This document shows, piece after piece, positions 1 to 8,642 of a stretch of DNA of 39,119 bases. The stretch comes from Bacteroidaceae bacterium. GTDB lineage: Bacteria; Bacteroidota; Bacteroidia; Bacteroidales; Bacteroidaceae. A program made the position numbers and the translations under genes. The notes beneath the pieces were generated by a model. That model searched no databases. It was not told where the DNA came from and worked only from the letters and a program-made list of their open reading frames with translations. The DNA lies in NCBI GenBank assembly GCA_024398515.1, contig JAKSIZ010000021.1, positions 1-39,119 of the forward strand, in the 5' to 3' direction. Position 1 is the stretch's first letter, and each line of letters begins with the position of its first letter.

Positions 1-65
1 TTGTCTGCAAACCTGTTTGCAAGAAAAAGATATGGGCAAAGACTATATGCAGCAAAACCGATACA

Positions 66-95
66 TTGTTGAACATTGTTGTTATTATATGTTTG
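66..95 (+). promoter_or_regulatory. Putative promoter of the metalloprotease gene
   Basis: TATGTTTG at 88-95 fits the Bacteroidetes -7 consensus TAnnTTTG, and TTG at 66-68 stands 19 bases upstream, close to the expected -33 position. The leader up to the ATG at 164 is AT-rich. A 7-bp inverted repeat (6-12 with 15-21) at the left edge is probably the end of something outside the window. Confidence 0.5.
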
Positions 96-163
96 CGCAA
101 TGAATTTTTAACTTGTAAAAACTGAATTTATAAACCTATTTATAGAAAAAAATATCGAAGAAA

Positions 164-2698
164 ATGCATTTACGTTTATTCACTCTTTCATTGCTGCTAT
201 GCGGAAACCTCGCGGGGGCTTCGGCTAAGGCTGGCTTATCATTATCGTCGCTGTCGAGCCTGAAAAGTGACTCGGCTTCAAGCGACATCAGTAAAATCAA
301 GAAAGACGCAACAATCAAGAAGGGACTTTTCACCACCTATTTCAACGAAAAGACTGGCAAACTCTACCTTGCACTTCCCGAAGAAGCGTTCAGGAAACAG
401 TACATGATTTCGAGCCGAATAGCCTCGACCAGCGACGGACAAGACTACGTGGCAGGACAGTTGAACACGCAACCTATCCTGATTTCGTTCTCAACCGACG
501 GGCGCAATGTATATATGCACCAGGCGCAAAACCTTAACGTGGTTGACGAAGACGACCCGATGGCACCTGCTTTCAAGCGTAATAACCTCGACCCAGTAAT
601 GAAGGGTTTCAAGGTTGCAGCACGCGACGGAAAGGATTATGTCATTGACGTGACCACTTTCTTTGGCGGAAACGAGAAGTCCATAAGCCCTATCAAGGAC
701 ACCGGAGTGCTCGGTAAACTGCTCGGATCAGACAGTAAACTGAAAGGAACATTCCAGGCAGACGCATCGGGAATATCACTTGTGAAGGCATTTGAAAAGA
801 ACATTGAGATAGAATCATTGCTCTCATATCAACTCACAGGCGCAATACAGAAGCCATATTCAGTAGTGGTTCACCGCTCTTTGTTCGCACTTCCTGACGT
901 AAAGATGCAGATGCGACTGCAGGATAATCGCGTAGGTTACTTCCCTACAGACAAGAGTATTTACACAACAGATGCCGACCGCATACACCAGAAAACGTAC
1001 ATCAACCGCTGGCGTATCGAACCAAAGACGGAAGACATAGACAAGTATTTCGCCGGACAACTGGTAGAACCACAGAAGCCTATCGTGTTCTACGTAGATA
1101 CAGCATTCCCTGAAAAGTGGCGCAAAACGATAAGGGAAGGCATTGAAGTATGGAACCGCGCATTCGAAAAGGCAGGTTTCAAGAATGTTGTACGTGCAAT
1201 GGACTACCCTGCAAACGACTCCCTGTTCGATCCTGACAATATAAAATACAACTGTTTCCGTTATGTTGCGACCAACACAGCCAACGCCATGGGACCAAGT
1301 TACATTGACCCACGCACAGGAGAGATATTGGCTGCCGACGTGATTTGGTATCATAACATCATTTCACTGCTTCATAACTGGAGAGTTGTGCAGACGGGTG
1401 CCGTCGATCCACGCGTCAGAAAAGTGAAGTTCGACGACGAAGTGATGCTCGAAGCAATAAAGTATGCGGCATCGCATGAGGTAGGTCACACCCTCGGATT
1501 GATGCATAATATGGGTGCAAGCTACTCGTTCCCAGTAGAAAAACTGCGCGATCCAGCCTTCACACAGCAATACGGCACCACTCCAAGTATCATGGATTAT
1601 GCCCGCAACAACTATATCGCACAGCCTGGTGACTTTGAAAAAGGCGTGAAACTTACCCCACCGGAGCTTGGCGTTTACGACTATTACGCTATCAACTGGG
1701 GCTATCGCATCATTCCAGGCGCTATAACGCCGGAGGCAGAAAAGCCAACTCTCGACAGATGGATTGCCGAAAAAGCCAACGACGCGATGTATGAATTCGG
1801 TGCACAGCAGTTGTTCAGCACCATTGACCCTACCGACCAGACCGAGGATTTGGGCGACGACCACATCAAAGCAGGCAACTATGCGATAAGCAACCTGAAG
1901 ATTCTCGTCGATAATTTCGACACCTGGATGATGGAAAAGGGACAACGCTACGACGAAATAGACAACCTCTACCGCGAAATACTGAAGCAGTATGGCCGTT
2001 ATATCAAGCATGTGCTGCCATACATAGGCGGAATCCGCTACAAGGAAATAGTCCAGGGCGGCGGTTCTGACTGTGCAAAGAACTTCATCAGCAAGGCAAA
2101 GACGAAGGAAGCAATGCAGTGGTTGCTCAACCAGATGCGTACCTGCGACAGTTGGTTGCTGCCAAAACGACTCCTGGACAGACTCGAAATAGACCTCGAC
2201 GTGAACCAGAAACTGCGTTCACAAGTGGTGACAGGCATGATGAATGCGTCTGTTCTCTACCGCATACAGGAAGGACATTTCGCAAATCCAACGGCAAACT
2301 ATGCACTTGAGGACTATCTCAACGACATGACAAACGAGATATTCAAGGCTCCGACAAACGGCGAACTCAGCAAGGCAGAGCAACAGATACAGACCGCAGC
2401 ACTGACTTATATCATCAATAATTCAGGGCTCCTACCAAAGGCAGCGGCATCATCTTCAAGCAGCAGCATAACGGATGACGACTGCGAAGAGGCGTTCTGC
2501 TCACACTACAGCACCGACTTTGCACGCATCAACATGGGAGTTTCGGCATTGTCGAAGGACCAGATGAGTGCGATAATGATGGGACGGCTGAAGAAAATCC
2601 TGACAAAATATCGTGCCAATCGTGCCCTCGCCAAAGGTTTGACAAAGGACTTTTATGATTACGAGATATTGCAAATAGAAAAAGCATTGAAGCTGTAA
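164..2698 (+). CDS. Secreted zinc-dependent metalloprotease (DUF5118/DUF5117/DUF4953 type)
   Basis: Predicted exported zinc endopeptidase of 844 residues. Residues 1-22 form a signal peptide with no lipobox, so the product is periplasmic or released. The region from about residue 50 (KKGLFTTYF, then PEEAFRKQYMISSRIA) resembles the N-terminal DUF5118/DUF5117 part of a Bacteroidetes family of about 800-860 residues. The catalytic site is HEVGHTLGLMH at 438-448: His438, His442 and His448 are the likely zinc ligands and Glu439 the general base. A following PSIMDYAR segment looks like the Met-turn of metzincins. The next gene, susC, starts 62 bases downstream on the same strand, so the protease may feed the SusC/SusD transporter. 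The family and the metal site are clear; the substrate cannot be read from the sequence. Confidence 0.88.
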   Translation: MHLRLFTLSLLLCGNLAGASAKAGLSLSSLSSLKSDSASSDISKIKKDATIKKGLFTTYFNEKTGKLYLALPEEAFRKQYMISSRIASTSDGQDYVAGQLNTQPILISFSTDGRNVYMHQAQNLNVVDEDDPMAPAFKRNNLDPVMKGFKVAARDGKDYVIDVTTFFGGNEKSISPIKDTGVLGKLLGSDSKLKGTFQADASGISLVKAFEKNIEIESLLSYQLTGAIQKPYSVVVHRSLFALPDVKMQMRLQDNRVGYFPTDKSIYTTDADRIHQKTYINRWRIEPKTEDIDKYFAGQLVEPQKPIVFYVDTAFPEKWRKTIREGIEVWNRAFEKAGFKNVVRAMDYPANDSLFDPDNIKYNCFRYVATNTANAMGPSYIDPRTGEILAADVIWYHNIISLLHNWRVVQTGAVDPRVRKVKFDDEVMLEAIKYAASHEVGHTLGLMHNMGASYSFPVEKLRDPAFTQQYGTTPSIMDYARNNYIAQPGDFEKGVKLTPPELGVYDYYAINWGYRIIPGAITPEAEKPTLDRWIAEKANDAMYEFGAQQLFSTIDPTDQTEDLGDDHIKAGNYAISNLKILVDNFDTWMMEKGQRYDEIDNLYREILKQYGRYIKHVLPYIGGIRYKEIVQGGGSDCAKNFISKAKTKEAMQWLLNQMRTCDSWLLPKRLLDRLEIDLDVNQKLRSQVVTGMMNASVLYRIQEGHFANPTANYALEDYLNDMTNEIFKAPTNGELSKAEQQIQTAALTYIINNSGLLPKAAASSSSSSITDDDCEEAFCSHYSTDFARINMGVSALSKDQMSAIMMGRLKKILTKYRANRALAKGLTKDFYDYEILQIEKALKL

Positions 2699-2710
2699 TC
2701 AAGGATAACC

Positions 2711-2750
2711 CCCAATCGAAATCTCGAATATTCGAAATCTCGAAAAAAAA
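2711..2750. repeat. TCGAAATC-type low-complexity leader tract
   Basis: Repeated words built on TCGAAAT and CTCGAA fill the gap between the metalloprotease stop and the susC start at 2761. Similar tracts precede five other genes in the window. Confidence 0.6.
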
Positions 2751-2760
2751 TTAAGAAAAA

Positions 2761-5700
2761 ATGCAAAAGAAAATAATATTCCTCATAGTAAATTTAATTG
2801 GGATTTTCGCCTTCGCAAACGCAACATTTGCCCAATCTAACCCGTCGTTCCTCAAGGGAAAAGTGGTTGACAGCGGCGGCGAACCGCTTATCGGTGCCGT
2901 TGTAAAATGGAAAGATGCCAAGACAGGAACGATAACAAACGTTGAAGGAAACTTCTCAATCGAGAAAAATGCAAGTACAAACGTGCTCACGATATCGTGC
3001 ATCGGATTCAAGTCGAGCGAAGTCACAATCGGGAAAGAACAGACATCTATCGACGTAAAACTAAAGGACGATGCCCAGCACCTCGATGAACTTGTGGTTG
3101 TAGGATACGGTGTGCAGAAGAAAAATTCACTCACCGGCTCGGTTGAAACCATAAAAGCCGCCGACCTTCTCATGGCACCAACATCAAACCTTGACCAAGC
3201 CCTGTCAGGTCAGGCAGCAGGTTTGCAGGTAATGCAGACCACAGGCGACCCAAGTACAGCAAAGGAAGCGTCGATACATATTCGTGGTATCAACGACAGT
3301 CCATTGCTCGTTATCGACGGTGTGCCACGTTTCGGAACATCAACCGGCGACGGAGAATTGCGCATGTCGGACCTCAACCCTGACGATATCGAGAGCGTAA
3401 CCATACTTAAGGATGCCGCTGCATCGGCAGTTTATGGTGCCCGTGCTGCCAATGGTGTAATCCTGATTCAGACAAAACGTTCGGAAGGAGAACAAAAGTT
3501 GAAGATCAATTATCGTGGACAATTCAACTTGCAGCAGGCAGCGCATTTGCCTGATTTCCTCAATGCATACGAATTTGCACTGCTACGAAACCGTGCAGTT
3601 GCCAATACGCCTTCGACTACCGTATTGCCTTATACCGAGGAACAGCTTGAACAGATACGCACACATTCCAATCCTAATGTGTTTGGCGACGAGAACATAC
3701 TCGACTATCTTGACAAGACAGGATGGAACACTACGCATAGCGTATCGGCAAGCGGCGGCAGCAAAAACGTAAACTATTACCTCTCATTCGGCTATGCCGA
3801 CTCGAAAGGTCTTTACAACAAAATAGGTAGAAAGCGACTGAACTACATGGCAAAGATTGACGTAAAACTGAGCAAGAGCCTCACTCTCTCTACCGATTTC
3901 AGTGGAACTCGCTCAAATGCACGCAACAGTAGCTACTCTACTATCGAATCGGCCTACTCGTTCTCGCCTTTGCAGGTGACGACATTTACCAATGGTTATC
4001 TTGCCAGTGACGATGGAAGCAACGCACTCATAAACATAAACGGACTTGGCGGATACATCAAGGAGAACAGCAAGATGAATACAATCAACGCCACATTGCG
4101 TTGGGAAGTGCCTTGGGTAAAGGGCCTGAGTGCATATCTGCGCGGAACATTCGACGACAATAACCGCATGGAAATAAATTTCAGCAAGCCTGTAACACTC
4201 TATTTGTATGATGCTGAAAACGATACATACAGCGAAGATCCTAATACGGTTTACCCTTCAGCAAAGGTAACATATACTCAACAGGATGCCTTTTACGAAA
4301 GTCAACTCTACGAAATGGGTATCAACTATAACCGCACATTCGCTGAAAAGCACAATGTAGGTGCAATGATGGTGGCAAACTATCAGCGTACTCACAACCA
4401 GAACATGCGTGGTGCCAACCTCGACAAGGGCATATTCCCAGAGATTATGGGAACGGTACAGGATGCACAACTCTATGGAACTGAGACGAAGAACCAACGT
4501 GCTTCGTGGATTGGAAGGGCAAACTACGGTTACGATGACAAGTATTTCTTTGAATTCAGTTTCCGTGTTGACGGATCAAACAACTTCGCACCAGAACACC
4601 GTTGGGGTTTCTTCCCATCATTCTCAGGTGCATGGGTGCTGTCAAATGAAAACTTCTTCAAGAACTGGAAGCAAAAGGTTATATCAAACGTGAAGTTCCG
4701 CGCATCTACAGGATGGCTCGGAAACGATGGTCTTGCAGGAGCATATTCATATCTTAAGACCTATATTGAGTCGCCGAACTATGGTTACAGCATTGGCGGA
4801 AACTATCGTTCGGGATTGATGCTGCAAGGAAATCCTAATCCAAACCTGACATGGGGAAAGACACATGACTACAACTTTGCAACCGACTTAGGTTTCTGGG
4901 GTGGACGTATCGGCGTATCGTTTGAATACTTTATACGCTACGACACCGATATGATAACTTACGCTCCGGAATACTTGTACCCACCTTCAACAGGTATCAA
5001 CGGCAATGTTCCTAATATCAACTTCGCTAAACTGAAGGGCTGGGGCTGGGATTTGTCGATAAACCACAAGAACACAATCGGTAAATTCAAATACAACGTA
5101 GGTCTTTCCTTGGCAAAGTCGGATGACGAATGGCTTGACTATGGTGACGAGAGCGCACAAAACGAAAACCTTCGCCGCGTAGGAACAAGCAGTCTTGTAT
5201 GGACAATGTACGTTGCCGACGGATTGTTCCGCAGCCAAGAAGAGATTGCCAACTATGGCGTTGATCAAGACGGACAGGGAAATGCAACCATTGCTCCTGG
5301 TGATATTAAGTATGTTGACCTGAATGGTGACGGCAAAATTACGGCACTCGACCAGACGTATATAAAGAATTCATCATATCCTGACATGGATATTTCGTTC
5401 CGTTTCGGTTTGTCATATAAGGGATTTTACTTGAATGCAATGTTCATGGGAGAAAAGGGATATACACAAAACATAAAAGATTACTATACCCTTGAAAACG
5501 GAACATTGCAGCGTTTCCAAAGGTATCATCTTACAGATACATGGAGCGAAGACAACCCTGATGCATCATATCCTGCCATTAAGTTTGTCACTACCTCAGA
5601 CAACAACAGAAAGACTTCGAATTTCTGGGTAAAGAACTGTGACTTCCTAAGACTGAAGACACTGAATATCGGCTATCAAGTGCCAACATCTGCACTGAAA

Positions 5701-5844
5701 AAGATACACCTCACGTCGGCAAGTATTGCACTCCAAGGCAGCAACCTCTTTACGATTACAAACCTTGACGACATGGATCCAGAGTCACTGCGTGGCTATC
5801 CTATCCAGAGAAGTTATGGCGTTACAGTTAATTTAGGCTTTTAA
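2761..5844 (+). CDS. SusC-type TonB-linked outer membrane transporter
   Basis: Outer-membrane beta-barrel of 1027 residues, normal SusC length, that imports oligomers using TonB energy together with its SusD partner. A signal peptide covers residues 1-24 (cleavage near FAQ). A carboxypeptidase-regulatory-like beta domain follows at about 30-105 (KGKVVDSGGEPLIGAVV). The SusC hallmark LDELVVVGYGVQKKNSLTGS comes next, then the plug (IHIRGINDSPLLVIDGVPR; ILKDAAASAVYGARAANGV). The rest is the barrel, ending in the aromatic residue of VTVNLGF as expected for BAM-assembled barrels. susD lies 79 bases downstream. No TAnnTTTG promoter was found in the 62-base gap upstream, so transcription from the protease promoter is possible. 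Family assignment is secure; substrate is unknown. Confidence 0.95.
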   Translation: MQKKIIFLIVNLIGIFAFANATFAQSNPSFLKGKVVDSGGEPLIGAVVKWKDAKTGTITNVEGNFSIEKNASTNVLTISCIGFKSSEVTIGKEQTSIDVKLKDDAQHLDELVVVGYGVQKKNSLTGSVETIKAADLLMAPTSNLDQALSGQAAGLQVMQTTGDPSTAKEASIHIRGINDSPLLVIDGVPRFGTSTGDGELRMSDLNPDDIESVTILKDAAASAVYGARAANGVILIQTKRSEGEQKLKINYRGQFNLQQAAHLPDFLNAYEFALLRNRAVANTPSTTVLPYTEEQLEQIRTHSNPNVFGDENILDYLDKTGWNTTHSVSASGGSKNVNYYLSFGYADSKGLYNKIGRKRLNYMAKIDVKLSKSLTLSTDFSGTRSNARNSSYSTIESAYSFSPLQVTTFTNGYLASDDGSNALININGLGGYIKENSKMNTINATLRWEVPWVKGLSAYLRGTFDDNNRMEINFSKPVTLYLYDAENDTYSEDPNTVYPSAKVTYTQQDAFYESQLYEMGINYNRTFAEKHNVGAMMVANYQRTHNQNMRGANLDKGIFPEIMGTVQDAQLYGTETKNQRASWIGRANYGYDDKYFFEFSFRVDGSNNFAPEHRWGFFPSFSGAWVLSNENFFKNWKQKVISNVKFRASTGWLGNDGLAGAYSYLKTYIESPNYGYSIGGNYRSGLMLQGNPNPNLTWGKTHDYNFATDLGFWGGRIGVSFEYFIRYDTDMITYAPEYLYPPSTGINGNVPNINFAKLKGWGWDLSINHKNTIGKFKYNVGLSLAKSDDEWLDYGDESAQNENLRRVGTSSLVWTMYVADGLFRSQEEIANYGVDQDGQGNATIAPGDIKYVDLNGDGKITALDQTYIKNSSYPDMDISFRFGLSYKGFYLNAMFMGEKGYTQNIKDYYTLENGTLQRFQRYHLTDTWSEDNPDASYPAIKFVTTSDNNRKTSNFWVKNCDFLRLKTLNIGYQVPTSALKKIHLTSASIALQGSNLFTITNLDDMDPESLRGYPIQRSYGVTVNLGF

Positions 5845-5856
5845 GGAATAAAGAAT

Positions 5857-5918
5857 AATCGGAATTACGAACTCCCGAGAACTCGCAATCTCGAGACTCG
5901 AAAACTCGAAAAAATCAG
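5857..5918. repeat. TCGAAA/CTCGA low-complexity leader tract
   Basis: A run of CTCGA, TCGAGA and CTCGAAAA words fills the gap between susC and susD and ends just before the susD start at 5924. Confidence 0.6.
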
Positions 5919-5923
5919 AAATT

Positions 5924-7678
5924 ATGAAAATCAGCAAACATATAATAAAAGGTGTAGCGGTGGCAATGATTGCCATGAGCAGCGTTTCATGTAACAGCCT
6001 CTTTGACGATGCTCCGCTAAACACTTTGTCGGAAGAGACAACATGGGACAACACACTCATACTCGATGAATATGTAAACACATGGTATAGAGGCATGGGA
6101 TGTGGCTTCGACATTTTCGTATTCACTATGTCGCAATTCTCTACCCTATCACGTTATTACCTCCCTTGGTTCGGTGACCAAATAACAGTTGGCAAAAACG
6201 ACTGGTTCAATTCAGGATACGGTGACATCCTTAAGGACAACATGACAGCCGTACAGCAATGGGGCAAGACAACATGGACTGAATACTACACAAACATTCA
6301 ATACATCAACACATTCTTTGCGAATGCTGACAAAGTAACAAATGAGAAACAGAAGCAACGTGTTTTGGGCGAAGCACATTTCTTCCGCGCATATTACTAC
6401 TACATGCTATGGCGTAGATTTGGCGGTGCATTGCTCATCGACCATGTTATCGACCCATTAGTGAAAGTGGAAACTACCCCACGTGCATCATATACAGAGA
6501 TGCTCAAATTCATCGTGGCAGATGCTGAAGAAGCAATGAAATACTTGCCGGAAAAGTACGATGCCGTTGATGCAGGTAGAGTTACAAAAGGAACTGCTGC
6601 AATGCTTAAGGCAAAAGCATACTTTTGGGCAGCAAGCGAAACTTTCCAAAACAAGGAAAAGGAATACTTAGGCTTCACGGACAATCAATCTAATGAGTTG
6701 CTCAAGAAGGCCAAGAAAGCATACGAAGACCTTTTTGCACTTGGAGTTTACTCACTTATTCCAATCAAGTCAACGACTCAGGACGGAATAAAAAATGAAT
6801 ACCGCTCAATCTTCCTTACAAAGAATAGCGTCGAGTCAATACTCGAAATACAACATAGCGACGATGGTGACTATGACATGAAATATGGTCATAAGCTTGA
6901 CCGAGAGGCAGCTCCACCTTCACTTACAGGTACAACTGCCGCATACACTCCGACTCATAATCACGCAATGGAATATGGTATGCGCAATGGTGCAAAGTAC
7001 GATGACCAACATCCTTTCGACAATCGTGACTACCGTTTCTATGCAAACATCTTGTACGATGGCTGCACCTTCCGCGGTCAGACTTTGGACATTCGCTATA
7101 CAAATGGCAAAGCAGGAAAAGACCTGACTACCTATACTTCGTCAACATCTGATGCTGTTACAAGAACAGGATATTATTTGGGCAAGTTTGTAGATGAATC
7201 ACAGACAATCGACGATAACGACACATACGCAAGTAAGCAAAACTTCATTATCTGGCGTTTGTCTGAAGCAATACTCGACTATGCTGAAGTTGCATATAGA
7301 CTTGGCGATGTCGAACTGGCTTGCAAACAAGTGAACCTTATTCGCAACCGTGTACACATGGATGAATACGACACTGTGACTCTTGACCAGATACTAAATG
7401 AACGACGCGTAGAACTTGCTTTTGAGGAAACAGTTTATTGGGATCATTTCCGTCTTGGGAATGCAATGGAAAAACTCAATGGTTCAAAGAACCCTCTTAA
7501 GACAATCACCGTCAACTACACAACAAGTATAAACAAATTAGAATACAAGGTAACAAATATGAACAGGTTCCCGAACAGGGTACGTGTCTTTAGTGAAAAG
7601 GATTATTACTTCCCTATTCCTTGGGATGAAGTCAGAGCACAAGGAATAGAGCAAAACCCAGGATGGGATGAAGTATAA
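5924..7678 (+). CDS. SusD/RagB-type surface nutrient-binding lipoprotein
   Basis: Partner lid of the SusC transporter, 584 residues. The N-terminus carries a lipoprotein signal with cleavage before Cys23 (SSVSC), followed by the early acidic residues often seen in surface-exported Bacteroidetes lipoproteins. The segment KQRVLGEAHFFRAYYYYML is the typical SusD helical signature, and EAILDYAEVAYRLGD, ILNERRVELAFEE and YYFPIPWDEV near the C-terminus are the usual SusD/RagB end motifs. The gene follows susC and is followed 47 bases later by a dockerin-tailed secreted protein, where other loci carry SusE/SusF-like proteins. The ligand cannot be inferred. Confidence 0.95.
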   Translation: MKISKHIIKGVAVAMIAMSSVSCNSLFDDAPLNTLSEETTWDNTLILDEYVNTWYRGMGCGFDIFVFTMSQFSTLSRYYLPWFGDQITVGKNDWFNSGYGDILKDNMTAVQQWGKTTWTEYYTNIQYINTFFANADKVTNEKQKQRVLGEAHFFRAYYYYMLWRRFGGALLIDHVIDPLVKVETTPRASYTEMLKFIVADAEEAMKYLPEKYDAVDAGRVTKGTAAMLKAKAYFWAASETFQNKEKEYLGFTDNQSNELLKKAKKAYEDLFALGVYSLIPIKSTTQDGIKNEYRSIFLTKNSVESILEIQHSDDGDYDMKYGHKLDREAAPPSLTGTTAAYTPTHNHAMEYGMRNGAKYDDQHPFDNRDYRFYANILYDGCTFRGQTLDIRYTNGKAGKDLTTYTSSTSDAVTRTGYYLGKFVDESQTIDDNDTYASKQNFIIWRLSEAILDYAEVAYRLGDVELACKQVNLIRNRVHMDEYDTVTLDQILNERRVELAFEETVYWDHFRLGNAMEKLNGSKNPLKTITVNYTTSINKLEYKVTNMNRFPNRVRVFSEKDYYFPIPWDEVRAQGIEQNPGWDEV

Positions 7679-7725
7679 TATTATAAGGTGTAAATAAATT
7701 TATAACATTATAAAAAATAAAGATT

Positions 7726-8604
7726 ATGAAAAAGATTTTATCTATCGTATGTCTCTTGCTTGGGACAAGTAGCCTTATGGCACAACAAACTTACAATCTG
7801 TTTCCTGCCTCAGATGTTGACGAAAACGGCTGGCTATGGTTTAACACACAAGAAAAAATCGATAAATATGTCGGTCTTATCGATGAAGAGAACTACCGCC
7901 TTGACATGGAAGGCAAAATTGTTCAGATGATTTATGCTGACCAAATTCCTGATTATCCTGAAACCATGGCAAACCCATACGCCGTTGGAGTTGGCGTCAA
8001 TGCTGAATACGGCGAAGAGACATCTCGCACAGGTGCCATCATACTTGCTCCTTCAACACAACAGATGTCAACTAATGGTGGAGGTATTGCATTGAAGTTG
8101 CCTTCATGTAGCACTATCAGCATGTATCTTTCCTCCGAAGCTCGTATGCTCGGACGTACACTATCAACAAGTGACCCAACTTATGACTTCAACAGATATT
8201 GGCCAGTATGCATCAAAGCCGTTACTGGATTCATGCAGTTACACGGTGCAGGAGTTTTTGCTTGGGAAGGTATCGAAACTGCAAACAATTGCTCTGACCA
8301 TCCTAATTTTACTTTCGTTTCTGACGGACCAACTTATTTCTATTTCCAAAATTGTAATGCATATCCATTATACATTCATGGTATAAAGGTTACGACTCCA
8401 AAGAATGAAGTAGTTGAAGACGACCCTTTGTTGGGCGATGCAAATGAGGACAAGAATGTTGATGTTGCCGACATCACAACTATTGCTTCTTACATCCTTG
8501 GGCAGAATCCTTCTCCATTTAACAAGAAAAACGCAGATGTTGACACAGACAATAATATCACAGTTGCCGACATCACTGGTACAGCATCAATTATCTTAAA
8601 ATAA
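7726..8604 (+). CDS. Secreted protein with C-terminal dockerin-like repeat pair
   Basis: Exported protein of 292 residues with a signal peptide ending near LMAQ at residue 20 and no lipobox cysteine. Residues about 25-230 match no family I recognise; they are rich in aromatic and beta-forming residues and could be a binding domain. Residues about 234-292 hold two EF-hand-like calcium-loop segments, DANEDKNVDVADIT and DVDTDNNITVADIT, each followed by a short helix, which is the layout of a type I dockerin. No cohesin is visible in the window. Its position after susD suggests a role in substrate capture by the same system, as an inference from context only. Confidence 0.75.
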   Translation: MKKILSIVCLLLGTSSLMAQQTYNLFPASDVDENGWLWFNTQEKIDKYVGLIDEENYRLDMEGKIVQMIYADQIPDYPETMANPYAVGVGVNAEYGEETSRTGAIILAPSTQQMSTNGGGIALKLPSCSTISMYLSSEARMLGRTLSTSDPTYDFNRYWPVCIKAVTGFMQLHGAGVFAWEGIETANNCSDHPNFTFVSDGPTYFYFQNCNAYPLYIHGIKVTTPKNEVVEDDPLLGDANEDKNVDVADITTIASYILGQNPSPFNKKNADVDTDNNITVADITGTASIILK

Positions 8605-8642
8605 GTGTTTATTAATTTAGTGTTTAACAAAAAAGTAATTTT

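Noticed and set aside
1364-2011. Long antisense open frame (215 codons) inside the metalloprotease gene
   Set aside because: It mirrors the codon pattern of the real gene, has no family motifs and no promoter or leader of its own.
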